From positions 186,001 through 250,000 of the forward strand of contig CAWBLP010000004.1 in the NCBI GenBank assembly GCA_963789495.1: DNA of 64,000 bases. The letters run 5' to 3'. The notes beneath the pieces are model-generated. The model worked only from the letters and a program-made list of their open reading frames with translations, searched no databases and was not told the origin of the DNA. Shown here piece by piece: positions 8,192 to 16,850 of the stretch. This DNA is from CAWBLP01 sp963789495. GTDB taxonomy: Bacteria; Pseudomonadota; Alphaproteobacteria; Acetobacterales; Acetobacteraceae. Position 1 is the stretch's first letter. Each line of letters starts with the position of its first letter. Position numbers and translations under genes: made by a program.

Positions 8192-9082
8192 TCACCGACC
8201 GGTGCTTGCCAGCCGGCCGCGTACCCTTTCGCGATGCGCGGTATACAGCCCGCTGGCGACGATGATCGCCGCACCCATCAGGGTCCACTCGTCTGGAAGC
8301 GCATCGAACACCAGCCAGCCCGCCAAAATCGCCCATAACAACTGGCTGTAGGAAAACGGCGCCAGCACGGACGCCGGCGCGTGGCGATGCGCCAGCACCA
8401 CCATCCACTGCCCGGTGGAGGCCAGCACGCCCAGCACCACGGCCAGGGCGAACTGGCCCAGGCTTGGCAGTGTGGCCTCGAACGGCAGCAAGCCGCTCAG
8501 CACCACGACGCCGGTACAGGCCGACCAAAACAGCGTGGTTGGCGGCCGCTCGGTTCCGGCCATGCGACGCGTGATGATCAGTGCCAGGGCCCAGCAGGCG
8601 GATGAAGCCACGCTGAACAAGGCAGCCGGGTGAAAGCCGCTCAGTCCAGGGCGCATCACGATCACCACGCCGACCATCCCGGCGATTACTGCGGCCCATC
8701 GGCGCGTGCCCACCACCTCCCCCAGCAGCGGGATGGAGAGCACGGTGATCAGCAAGGGCGAAATGAAGCTGATGGTCGCGGCCTCGGCCATCTGCAACTG
8801 GCGAAGGCCGAATACGAACAGCACCGCCGAACCGACCAGACAGAGGCCGCGTGTCAGCTGCAGCGGAACGCTGCGCGGCCACAGCGCGGGTGGGCGGTCG
8901 CGTGCGATCAGCGCCCCAGCCATTAGGACGAAGACCACGTAGCGGATCCAGGCGATTTCGACGACCGCCAGATTCGCCGTGAGGAATTTCGAGATCGTGT
9001 CGGAGGTCGCGAACAGCACTGTCGCCCCGAGCGACAGCGCAATGCCACGCAGCGGGCTGTCCGGGTCGAAGGCCCGCGTCAT
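8192..9082 (-). CDS. EamA/RhaT family DMT superfamily permease
   Basis: This 296-residue inner-membrane protein has ten predicted transmembrane helices as two EamA repeats (about residues 13-140 and 155-285). Conserved features include the glutamate in ELAWIRY-like VVEIAWIRYVVFVL (residues 40-54) and the FISPLLITVLSIPLLGEVV segment at the end of the first repeat. The family exports or imports metabolites such as amino acids or purines; the substrate cannot be read from sequence. It lies 25 bases downstream of an alpha/beta hydrolase gene on the same strand. Confidence 0.88.
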   Translation of the reverse strand: MTRAFDPDSPLRGIALSLGATVLFATSDTISKFLTANLAVVEIAWIRYVVFVLMAGALIARDRPPALWPRSVPLQLTRGLCLVGSAVLFVFGLRQLQMAEAATISFISPLLITVLSIPLLGEVVGTRRWAAVIAGMVGVVIVMRPGLSGFHPAALFSVASSACWALALIITRRMAGTERPPTTLFWSACTGVVVLSGLLPFEATLPSLGQFALAVVLGVLASTGQWMVVLAHRHAPASVLAPFSYSQLLWAILAGWLVFDALPDEWTLMGAAIIVASGLYTAHRERVRGRLASTGR

Positions 9083-9107
9083 CGGTCGGCCGGTGGTGAT
9101 AGCGCGG

Positions 9108-9797
9108 TTACGAGTGCATCATGAGGCCGGCGAGCGCTTCGGGTTCTGTCAGCATGGGATAATGCCCGGTATCCAGCTCAAACCAGGTCGCGTTCAATCG
9201 GTCGGCCGCGCGGCGCTGATGGGCCACCGGCGGGTTGACGCTCTGGCGGCACCAGATCACCGAGGCCTGCCAGTCCTGATCCCAGAATCGCTCCAGGCGG
9301 ATCGGGGATTGCATCGCCGCGATCGGATGAGGCGTGTAGCGCGCCAGGGCCCAGTCCTTGGTTGCACCGTCTAGCGACACGAACATCCGGTTCGCCGCAT
9401 CCTCCCGCGATGGGCCGGTCGCGAGCGCTGTGGTCACGGCGGTCGGCCGCTTCACGTGGTCGGACACGGCCTCGCCGTCGAACAGGGCGAGCGCGTCGGC
9501 CAGCACGATCCGGCCAATGCGCTCCCGCGCCAGCTCCGCCACTCGGCAGGCGATCATCCCGCCGCAACTGGTGCCGACGAGGACGATGTCGGTCAGGTCC
9601 TCGAAGAACAGCATCTCGGCCACTTCTGCGGCCTGAGTCTCGGTGGTGATCCCGGGCCGCAGCGCATGCCGACGTTCGGCACAGCCGTCCAAGGTGGGCG
9701 CGAACACGGTATGCCCGGCGGCGCGCAGAAACGGCGTGACGCGCTGCCAGATCCAGCCGCCCTGGTAGGCGCCATGCAACAGGACATAGGTGGCCAT
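9108..9797 (-). CDS. Alpha/beta hydrolase of the EstC/salicylate-esterase type
   Basis: The protein has 229 residues and begins MATYVLLHGAYQGGWIWQRV, the oxyanion-hole HG motif and strand typical of plant methylesterase-like and bacterial EstC hydrolases. The nucleophile elbow is GTSCGGM (about residues 75-81), and DTGHYPM near residue 212 supplies the catalytic histidine. No signal peptide is present, so it is cytosolic. It probably shares a transcript with the downstream DMT permease. The substrate is unknown. Confidence 0.88.
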   Translation of the reverse strand: MATYVLLHGAYQGGWIWQRVTPFLRAAGHTVFAPTLDGCAERRHALRPGITTETQAAEVAEMLFFEDLTDIVLVGTSCGGMIACRVAELARERIGRIVLADALALFDGEAVSDHVKRPTAVTTALATGPSREDAANRMFVSLDGATKDWALARYTPHPIAAMQSPIRLERFWDQDWQASVIWCRQSVNPPVAHQRRAADRLNATWFELDTGHYPMLTEPEALAGLMMHS

Positions 9798-9817
9798 CGG
9801 ACGTCTCTCCCTCGGAT

Positions 9818-11338
9818 TTATCCAACGCTCGCACGTCGCCGGCTGCGCGCCAACAGGATCGGCAGGATCATCGCCGCCGAGGCCGCCGTATACAGGCCGA
9901 ATGCGTTGACATAGCCGATCATCGCCGCCTGGCGGTTGATCTCCTTGGCCAGCCGCGCCAGGCCCTGCCGGGTTTCCGTAGTCCAGGCGCCCATCACCCA
10001 GGGCAGCGACAGGCTGCGGTTATACGGAGAGACCAGCTCGGTCATCCGGCCGTAATTCTCGCCGGTCGCCTGCACGATCTGCGCGACACAGATGGAGATG
10101 AAGAAGCTCGACCCGATATTGCGCATGAGGTGGAACAGCGCCATCGCCTCCGGCATCAGGCGGTATTCCATGGTGGCGAAGGTCGAGATCGTCAGCGGTA
10201 CCCAGAAGATGCCGACGGCAAACCCCTGCAGGATGCTGTTCAGCAGCAGCGTGGTCATGTCCACGTTCAGATTGAGGCTCATCAGCCATAGCCCGGAGCA
10301 GACCTGCACGATCGCGCCCACGGCCATGCCGACGCGCGGATCGAACCGGCCTGCGAACATCGCCGTGAAGAAGCCGATCGTGCCGCCAACCCCGCGCGCG
10401 CCCAGAATCGTGCCGATGATGTTGTCGGGATAACCGGCATGCTGTTGCAGCAGCGACGGCAGCAGCACCACCGGCGTGAAGTTCAGCATGCCGTACACCG
10501 TGACCAGGACCAGCCCGAGCGCATAGTTTCGGTCGGTCAGCAAGCGCGGATCGAGGAACGGACGCTGTGCGGTCAGGCTGTGGGCAACGAACATGCTGAA
10601 CGCCAGGCCCGCGCCGACCGTCTCCAGGACGATCTCGCTCAACTCGTACCAGTCCAGCCGCTGGCCGCGCGACAGCACGAGCTGCATGCAGGAGATCGCC
10701 AGGCCCAGCGTGATGAAGCCGATCCAGTCCAGCCGCGCATGGCCGGCAGCGCTGTCCCGTGGCAAGGTCAGCCACAATCCGGCGAAGCCGATCGCGCCCA
10801 CCGGCACCAGCATGTAGAACGCCCATCGCCAACTGTGGCTCTCGGCGAGGAAGCCGCCGAGCGTGGGGCCGATCACCGGGCCGATCACCACGGCCATGCC
10901 GAAGATGGAGGTGACGAGTCCGGCCTGTTTGCGTGGAAAACTGTCCAGCAGGATGGCATTCGACAGGGGCACCACCGGCGCGCCGGCGCCGCCTTGCACG
11001 ATGCGCCAGAACACCAGGCCCAGCAGCGAGTTGGCGGAGCCGCACATATAGGTGGCAATCGAAAAGCCAAGCATCGAGCCCAGCATCACCCTGCGGCGAC
11101 CGAACCGCGCTACCAGCCAGCCGGTCATTGGCGTCACCACGGCGGTGGCCAGGATGTTGAACGTCATCGCCCAGGCGATCTCGTCGGGCGTCGCCGCCAT
11201 CGCGCCTTGCATCTGCGGCAGCAGCGTGGAGGCGATCAGCAAGGTGGTGGAATACAGTGTCGACGCCAGCACGACGGCGAGCAGGATCAGGACGCGACGC
11301 GTAACGGAAAGCGAGAGCGCGGTTTCACTGTCCGACAT
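9818..11338 (-). CDS. DHA2 family MFS efflux transporter (EmrB-like)
   Basis: This 506-residue polytopic protein has about 14 transmembrane segments, the DHA2 drug:H+ antiporter layout. Motif A is visible as GWLVARFGRRRVML near residue 75, and motif C as GMAVVIGPVIGPTLGGFL near 145. I placed the start at 11338 (MSDSETALSLSVTRRVL); the frame continues to 11566 without similarity. It diverges from an HlyD/EmrA-type adaptor gene at 11448, so the two likely form a tripartite-style pump, with the outer-membrane channel encoded elsewhere. Confidence 0.9.
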   Translation of the reverse strand: MSDSETALSLSVTRRVLILLAVVLASTLYSTTLLIASTLLPQMQGAMAATPDEIAWAMTFNILATAVVTPMTGWLVARFGRRRVMLGSMLGFSIATYMCGSANSLLGLVFWRIVQGGAGAPVVPLSNAILLDSFPRKQAGLVTSIFGMAVVIGPVIGPTLGGFLAESHSWRWAFYMLVPVGAIGFAGLWLTLPRDSAAGHARLDWIGFITLGLAISCMQLVLSRGQRLDWYELSEIVLETVGAGLAFSMFVAHSLTAQRPFLDPRLLTDRNYALGLVLVTVYGMLNFTPVVLLPSLLQQHAGYPDNIIGTILGARGVGGTIGFFTAMFAGRFDPRVGMAVGAIVQVCSGLWLMSLNLNVDMTTLLLNSILQGFAVGIFWVPLTISTFATMEYRLMPEAMALFHLMRNIGSSFFISICVAQIVQATGENYGRMTELVSPYNRSLSLPWVMGAWTTETRQGLARLAKEINRQAAMIGYVNAFGLYTAASAAMILPILLARSRRRASVG

Positions 11339-11447
11339 ACGGGGGCTGGCCGCCTGACCGAAGATATGCTCCGCTATCGTAAGCGATGTTAGCATCTCAT
11401 GCGAGATTTGCCGTGCCGGCGTCAGCCGCCAGTCCTGAGCCAAAGCA

Positions 11448-12527
11448 ATGAGCCCCGGCCGTGTGCGTCTGCTGCGACTGCTGCTTCTGCTCGGCCTGCC
11501 GCTGCTGACAATCGCGGGCGGACTGGCGGTCTGGCAGCAAGGCGGCCGGCTGGTCAGTACCGACAATGCCTATGTGAAAGCCGACATCGCCCAGATCGCG
11601 CCGGAAGTGTCCGGGCGGGTGATCGAGGTCGCGGTGCGTGACCATGAATCGGTCACGATCGGCGATGCGCTGGTCCGCCTGGATCAGGAACCGTATCGGA
11701 TCGCGCTCGCCCGGGCCGAGGCGGAGCTCGATGTTGCACGCAACCAGGTGGAAGCGGCGCGCGCCACCTGGCGGGAGACACGCAGCGAACTGGGCGAAGT
11801 CGAGAACCAGGCTGCCTATCTGGCGCGTCAACTGCAACGCCAGCAGGAGCTGGCGACACGCGGCGTGGTATCAGCCTCCAAGCTGGAAGAGGCGCAGAAT
11901 GACGCTGCGGTGGCGCGCGACCGGCTGACGGTGGTTCGCCGTCGATTGGAGCGAACGCTGACCGCGCTGAACGGCGATCCCGATATTCCGACCGATACGC
12001 ATCCGCTGGTGCGCGAGAAGCAGGCGGATCGCGATCGCGCGGCCCTTGACCTCGCACATACCACCATCTTCGCTCCGGTCTCCGGCGTGGCGGTGAACGT
12101 GAAGCTGCAGCCGGGCGAGCAGGTGAAGGCGATGACGCCGCTTTTCGTCGTGGTGGCCGATCACCACCCTTGGGTGGAGGCGAATCTCAAGGAAACCACG
12201 CTGACCCATGTGCAGGTCGGTCAGCCGGCCAAGATCGTGCTCGACGCCTATCCGGATGAGAGCTGGGACGGCGAGGTCGAGAGCATCAGCCCCGCGGCCG
12301 GCTCGGAATTCGCCATCCTGCCACCGCAGAACGCCTCGGGGAACTGGGTGAAGGTGGTGCAGCGGCTGCCGGTGCGGATCCGGCTGCTGCCGTATGATGG
12401 GGAACGCGTGTTGCGCGCGGGCATGACGGCGACGGTGGAGATCGATACCGGCCGGGAACGGCATTTCGCTGATCTGTTCGACTGGGTCGTGGGACGCAGC
12501 AAGGCCCAGTTGGCGAGCGAGCGCTGA
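11448..12527 (+). CDS. HlyD family membrane fusion protein (EmrA-like)
   Basis: The protein has 359 residues. One N-terminal membrane anchor (about residues 7-27) is followed by the biotinyl-lipoyl-like half STDNAYVKADIAQIAPEVSG (37-56), a coiled-coil hairpin (about 85-190, EAARATWRETRSELGEVENQ region), and the second lipoyl half and beta-barrel (TTIFAPVSGVAVNVKLQPG). It links an inner-membrane exporter to the outer membrane. Divergent from the EmrB-like MFS gene with a 109-base shared control region; a hairpin terminator follows the stop. Confidence 0.9.
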   Translation: MSPGRVRLLRLLLLLGLPLLTIAGGLAVWQQGGRLVSTDNAYVKADIAQIAPEVSGRVIEVAVRDHESVTIGDALVRLDQEPYRIALARAEAELDVARNQVEAARATWRETRSELGEVENQAAYLARQLQRQQELATRGVVSASKLEEAQNDAAVARDRLTVVRRRLERTLTALNGDPDIPTDTHPLVREKQADRDRAALDLAHTTIFAPVSGVAVNVKLQPGEQVKAMTPLFVVVADHHPWVEANLKETTLTHVQVGQPAKIVLDAYPDESWDGEVESISPAAGSEFAILPPQNASGNWVKVVQRLPVRIRLLPYDGERVLRAGMTATVEIDTGRERHFADLFDWVVGRSKAQLASER

Positions 12528-12562
12528 CGTACCAGCCGGGGCGCTCGTCCCCGGCCGGTACG
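12528..12562. terminator. Strong hairpin between convergent genes
   Basis: Two 14-base arms (12528-12541 and 12549-12562) pair with one mismatch around a 7-base loop (CGCTCGT). It starts directly after the HlyD stop and ends ten bases before the stop of the convergent gene, so it could serve both. No U-tract follows on the plus strand. Confidence 0.7.
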
Positions 12563-12571
12563 CCCTGCCCG

Positions 12572-13006
12572 TCAGTCGACGCGCGCGATCTTCCCGGTGT
12601 GCGGGTCCATCGTGAAGTGAGCGATCACCGATCCGTCCTTCGTGGCCAGCGAAAAGCCAATCGGTCCGTCCGTGGTTGCGCCGACATCCACCACCTTCCA
12701 GTCGTGATTGCCGTTCCACAACAGGAACCCTTCGGCGATCTTCTGCACGTCCGGCGGCGTGAGCTGCCGGTCTTTATGCGGATAGACCAGGGCGAACTTG
12801 CGGAATTCGCCGGGGCCGGGCCCGCGACCTTCCCGATGGTGGTGCATCCAGCCACCCCAATGCGGGTGATGGCCGGGCGGCCCGTCGAACTCGGCACCTT
12901 GCGGGCCCGGTGGCGGCGGCGCCGGCTGCGCGTGGGCGATCAACGCGCCGGTGGTCATGCCGCCGATCGACAGGGCGGTCACGGTTGCCAGGATCATCTT
13001 TCGCAT
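12572..13006 (-). CDS. Exported proline/histidine-rich protein beside a two-component system
   Basis: This 144-residue protein has a signal peptide (MRKMILATVTALSIGGM, cleavage after AHA-Q near residue 26). A Pro/Gly/His-rich segment (residues 28-65, including HHPHWGGWMHHHREG) follows, then a conserved C-terminal domain with LTPPDVQKIAEGFLLWNGNH. The start at 13006 has GGGAGAAG upstream; the longer frame to 13087 is not supported. The histidines could bind metal. It diverges from the response regulator gene, so it may be a target of that system. The C-terminal domain recurs in acetic acid bacteria; function unknown. Confidence 0.75.
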   Translation of the reverse strand: MRKMILATVTALSIGGMTTGALIAHAQPAPPPPGPQGAEFDGPPGHHPHWGGWMHHHREGRGPGPGEFRKFALVYPHKDRQLTPPDVQKIAEGFLLWNGNHDWKVVDVGATTDGPIGFSLATKDGSVIAHFTMDPHTGKIARVD

Positions 13007-13139
13007 CGTCTTCTCCCAGGGTTGCGAACACAGCCAACATGGGAGCCCGACGTTGCGGAACGGCAGCTGTGGCGCGACGAAGTGCAACGGATTGCAACGC
13101 GCCCTGCCGCAACGATCGGATCGCGCCTATGTTTTGGCC

Positions 13140-13859
13140 ATGGAGCAGCCTCCTCACATCATGGTAGTGGATGACGACCGGGAAATCCGTGACCTGTTGG
13201 GGCGGTTCCTTGAGAAGCACAGCCTGCGCGTCACCACGGTACGGGATGCGCGCGAGGCGCGCCGCGCCTGGACCAACGGGCACTACCAGCTGATCGTGCT
13301 GGACCTGATGCTGCCGGGCGAGTCCGGTCTCGACCTGGCCCGCTGGCTGCGCAGCGCCTCCAACGTGCCGATCGTGATGCTCACCGCCATGGGTGAGGAG
13401 ACCGATCGGATTATTGGGCTGGAGCTGGGGGCGGACGATTATGTCCCGAAGCCGTTCAACCCGCGGGAACTGCTGGCGCGCATCCGCGCGGTGCTGCGAC
13501 GCGCCGGCGATTCACCGACGCCGCGCGGGGAAGCCGGGGCGCGAGCGATGCGCTTCGCCAGTTGGACGCTGGAACCGGCCCGCCGACGCCTGCTCAACCC
13601 GGAGGGTGCCGAGGTGGCCTTGACCGGCGGCGAGTACGACCTGCTGCTGGCCCTGGTGGAGCGACCGAACCGCGTGCTGACACGTGATATGCTGCTGGAC
13701 CTGCTGCGCGGCCGCCAGGCCGGTCCCTTCGATCGGGCGATCGACGTCGCCATCTCCCGCCTGCGCCGCAAGCTGGAGGATGACGGGCGTAACGCGCAGT
13801 TGATCAAGACGGTGCGCGGCGGCGGCTACGTGCTCGCCGCGACGGTGGAGCGGCTGTGA
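13140..13859 (+). CDS. OmpR-family response regulator
   Basis: The protein has 239 residues: a receiver domain (1-120) with acidic pair D11-D12, phosphoacceptor D55 (LIVLDLMLPGESG) and YVPKPF lysine near 105, and a winged-helix DNA-binding domain (about 140-237, ending IKTVRGGGYVLAATVERL). The start at 13140 gives MEQPPHIMVVDDDREIR. Its stop overlaps the kinase GTG start (GTGA), so the pair is translationally coupled. It controls genes in response to the adjacent kinase; the divergent exported protein is a candidate target. Confidence 0.94.
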   Translation: MEQPPHIMVVDDDREIRDLLGRFLEKHSLRVTTVRDAREARRAWTNGHYQLIVLDLMLPGESGLDLARWLRSASNVPIVMLTAMGEETDRIIGLELGADDYVPKPFNPRELLARIRAVLRRAGDSPTPRGEAGARAMRFASWTLEPARRRLLNPEGAEVALTGGEYDLLLALVERPNRVLTRDMLLDLLRGRQAGPFDRAIDVAISRLRRKLEDDGRNAQLIKTVRGGGYVLAATVERL

Positions 13860-15208
13860 CATTGCGATTTTGGCCGCGCAGCCTGGCGGCCCGAACCGCG
13901 ACGGTCCTGCTGGCGGGATTGATCGTGGTGCAAATCGCCGGCCTGACCATCCACGCCTTCGACCGGCTTGATCTGCAGCGGCTGGCCGCGGCACGGGATG
14001 TCGCGGTGCGGGTGATGGGCCTGTATCGCACCATCGTCATGACCGATCCCGCGCAGCGGAACTCGGTGCTCGACGAAATCCACCACCCACCCGGTGTGTC
14101 GGCCGAACTGAGTCCGACCCCGCCGGTGGCGAGCATGCCGGAGTTGCCTTTCATCGCGCAGCGCGTGCTGCGGGTCAGCATGAGCCTGGTGCCGTTGCCG
14201 CCGTCGCTGCGGCCGCGGGAGTTCCACATGCTGGGCGGTCCGGGATGGCCGCGCACCGTCGTGGGGCTGCGCATGCCCGACGGAGAATGGCTGAACGTCA
14301 CCCTGCCGGCGCCGAGCCTCAGCCCGTGGCATTCGCCGGCATTTCTGGTGGCGTTCGTATTGATGACGGTGGCCGCGGCGGGCCTGACGCTATGGGCGGT
14401 GCGCCGCCTGACCGCGCCGGTGCGAACACTGGCCGCCGCTGCCGAGGCGCTGGGACGGGACGTGAACGCGCCCCCGTTGCCGGAGGATGGGCCGACTGAG
14501 GTCGCCACCGCTGCGGCGGCGTTCAACACCATGGCCGCGCGCATCCGCCGCTTCGTGCAGGACCGCACCGAGCTCCTGACCGCGATCGGCCACGACCTGC
14601 GCACGCCGATAACACGGCTGAAACTGCGGGCCGAATTCATCGAAGACGAGGAGCAGCAGCGCAAGATGCTGGCCGATTTGGAGGAGCTGGAGGCCATGGT
14701 CTCCGCGACTCTGGCCTTCGGTCGCGACGCGGCCAGTGCAGAGCCGGTATCTCCGCTGGACCTGGCGGAACTGCTGCGCACCGTGCTGGACGAAGCGAGC
14801 GACGCCCGGCCGGAGGTCGCGGACAAGCTGACCTATGAAGGCCCGTCCCATCTGACTGTGCGTGCCCGTCCATTGTCGCTGAAGCGGGCGCTGACCAATC
14901 TGGTTGCCAATGCGGTGTCCTATGGCGGGTCCGCCCTTGTGCGCCTGGGGCCGCCGGCATCGATTGGGGCCACACCCACCATGCTGACGATCGAGGTCGA
15001 GGATGACGGGCCAGGCATACCCCCGGGCGAGCTTGACCGGGTATTCGAGCCGTTCCATCGTGTCGAGGCCAGCCGGTCGCGCGAGACCGGCGGGGTCGGG
15101 CTCGGCCTGCCGATCACCCGCAATATACTGCGGGCTCATGGCGGCGATGTGACACTGGCGAACCGTCCGATGGGCGGGGCCAAGGCGACGGTGACGCTGC
15201 CAGTGTAG
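13856..15208 (+). CDS. Membrane sensor histidine kinase (EnvZ-like)
   Basis: The protein has 450 residues. Two transmembrane segments (about 12-33 and 161-182) bracket a 125-residue periplasmic sensor region; a HAMP linker (183-235) leads to HisKA with phosphoacceptor H246 in TAIGHDLRTPITRLKLR, and a HATPase_c domain contains NLVANAVSYGG, VEDDGPGIPP and GVGLGLPITRNI. It starts with GTG overlapping the regulator stop. The signal is unknown. Confidence 0.94.
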   Translation: MTLRFWPRSLAARTATVLLAGLIVVQIAGLTIHAFDRLDLQRLAAARDVAVRVMGLYRTIVMTDPAQRNSVLDEIHHPPGVSAELSPTPPVASMPELPFIAQRVLRVSMSLVPLPPSLRPREFHMLGGPGWPRTVVGLRMPDGEWLNVTLPAPSLSPWHSPAFLVAFVLMTVAAAGLTLWAVRRLTAPVRTLAAAAEALGRDVNAPPLPEDGPTEVATAAAAFNTMAARIRRFVQDRTELLTAIGHDLRTPITRLKLRAEFIEDEEQQRKMLADLEELEAMVSATLAFGRDAASAEPVSPLDLAELLRTVLDEASDARPEVADKLTYEGPSHLTVRARPLSLKRALTNLVANAVSYGGSALVRLGPPASIGATPTMLTIEVEDDGPGIPPGELDRVFEPFHRVEASRSRETGGVGLGLPITRNILRAHGGDVTLANRPMGGAKATVTLPV

Positions 15209-15609
15209 GCCACGGCTTTCCGGTGGGTGAAACCCGCTTGGTGGGCATGTCCGGATTTGTGGCATGGCGAGGTCCGCTGTTCGTCCTGGCCGTTACGAGC
15301 TTCGCCATAGCGGGCGTGATTTTTCGTCTTGGCCGGCCCTGGCCCCGCCATCCACACCGGAACGCGCAGGTCGCGCAGCACGCGGCATGCTCTTTTGCGG
15401 GCAGATGGGCCGGTCGGGGCGCGGCCAAGACGCGGGAGGGGCGGCGGAAGGTGCACGGCCACGCGGAAGGTGCACTGCCTCGCGAGAAGCGTGCAGCCCG
15501 CATCACATCCCGCGTATAAACCTCGCCCGCCCCCGCCGGATGACAGGTCGCGCGTGACGGCGACCTCCGGTTCTGGTCCTCTGTGCCGCGAATCGGGCGG
15601 AGCGGCAGC
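15209..15609. other. 400-base intergenic region with a 13-base direct repeat
   Basis: I see no gene I can support here. GCGGAAGGTGCAC occurs at 15444-15456 and again at 15463-15475, a 19-base period; each copy contains the palindrome GTGCAC. Repeated sites at this spacing could bind a regulator of the ParA-like gene at 15610, but nothing further supports this. Confidence 0.4.
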
Positions 15610-16239
15610 ATGGCGTTGGTGATCACGGTCGCCCAGCAGAAGGGCGGCACCGGCAAGACGACGCTCGCGGCGAACCTGGCGGCTGCACTGGCTTCGACGC
15701 GCCGGGTCGCCTTGCTGGACGTCGATCCGCAGAAGAGCCTCACGCGATGGCATGCGCTGCGTCGCGCCCGGCTGGAGGAAGCCGCGTCCCTCACCTTCTC
15801 CGATGTCTCCGGCTGGCGGCTGGCCGCGGAACTGGAGCGGCTGATGCGGACCCATGACGTGGTGCTGGTGGACTCGCCGCCGCAGATCGACACCGATGCC
15901 AAGCTGGCGGTGCGTGGTGCCGACCTGGTGCTGATACCGGTGCAGCCCAGTCCGCCAGACGTCTGGGCCGCCGAAGGGACCCTCGCACTGGCGGCAAGCG
16001 AGCGCCGCACCGCACGCATCGTGATGAATCGCGTGCCGGCGGCCTCTCGGCTGAGGGAGGTGGTGGCGGCCGACCTGGCAACCCGCAGCCTGCCCACCTT
16101 GCGCTCGGCGATCGGGAACCGCACAGGGTTCGCCACGGCCTTCGCCGAAGGCCTCGGTGTGACCGAGGCCGCGCCGCGTTCCACTGCGGCGGCGGAGCTG
16201 CGGGCGCTGCTGGATGAATTGATGGAGATCACTCGATGA
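15610..16239 (+). CDS. ParA/MinD-type partition ATPase
   Basis: This 209-residue P-loop protein has the deviant Walker A motif QKGGTGKTT (about residues 10-18), the DVDPQKSL segment (A' motif, 37-44) and HDVVLVDSPPQID (Walker B region, 83-95). No ParB gene or parS-like site is visible nearby, and the protein lacks an N-terminal helix-turn-helix, so it belongs to the small orphan ParA-like ATPases. It may position another complex rather than a plasmid. Its stop overlaps the start of the downstream membrane-protein gene (ATGA at 16236-16239), which points to coupled translation. Confidence 0.88.
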   Translation: MALVITVAQQKGGTGKTTLAANLAAALASTRRVALLDVDPQKSLTRWHALRRARLEEAASLTFSDVSGWRLAAELERLMRTHDVVLVDSPPQIDTDAKLAVRGADLVLIPVQPSPPDVWAAEGTLALAASERRTARIVMNRVPAASRLREVVAADLATRSLPTLRSAIGNRTGFATAFAEGLGVTEAAPRSTAAAELRALLDELMEITR

Positions 16240-16682
16240 CGACACTCTGGCCCTGGATCCTGGCCCTGCATCTGATCTGTGCGGTGCTGTGGGTGGGGGG
16301 AATGTTCTTCGCCTACGTCGTGCTGCGACCCAGTCTGAGTGCGATCGATCCGCCGCAACGCATGCTGCTCCACACCCAGGTGTTCCGACGCTTCTTCCTG
16401 GTGGTCTGGCATGTGATGCCGCTGAGCCTGCTGTCCGGCTTCGCCATGCTGTTCGGCTTCTATGGCGGCATGCAGGATGTCGACTGGAACGTGCACGCCA
16501 TGATGGGGATCGGCCTGCTGATGGCGGTCGTCTTCCTGGCCATCGTGTTCGGCCCCTACGCACGCTTCCGCCGCACCACCGACCGAGCTCGCATGGCCTC
16601 CTCGATCGACAGCATTCGTAAGCTGATCGGGGTGAATCTCATTCTCGGACTGGTTACGGTGGTGATCGCAGTGCTGCACTGA
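16236..16682 (+). CDS. CopD-like four-helix membrane protein
   Basis: This 148-residue protein has about four transmembrane helices. WILALHLICAVLWVGGMFF (residues 7-25) and a histidine in VWHVMPLSLLSGFAML near 65 resemble the CopD/DUF2269 group, where histidines may bind copper or haem. A fifth landmark is the ARMASSIDSIRKLIGVNLIL segment near the C-terminus. It is co-translated with the ParA-like gene through an ATGA overlap. The function is not established. Confidence 0.7.
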   Translation: MTTLWPWILALHLICAVLWVGGMFFAYVVLRPSLSAIDPPQRMLLHTQVFRRFFLVVWHVMPLSLLSGFAMLFGFYGGMQDVDWNVHAMMGIGLLMAVVFLAIVFGPYARFRRTTDRARMASSIDSIRKLIGVNLILGLVTVVIAVLH

Positions 16683-16850
16683 GCCGCCGATGAAACGCAC
16701 GTTGACGACCAGCCTGGGCCCAGTCGTGCCATCGTCGGGATGTCGCCAAGATCGTCGCATCGTGACCACGTTCAGCGTTCACACGACGATTGCCTGGCCG
16801 CCGGGGCCGGGTGCTATGCTTTCCCTTCAGCCGGCGGGAAAGGAATGACA

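Noticed and set aside
15114..16769. 551-codon open frame on the minus strand
   Set aside because: It is antisense to the ParA-like and CopD-like genes, both of which have clear motifs and coupled starts.
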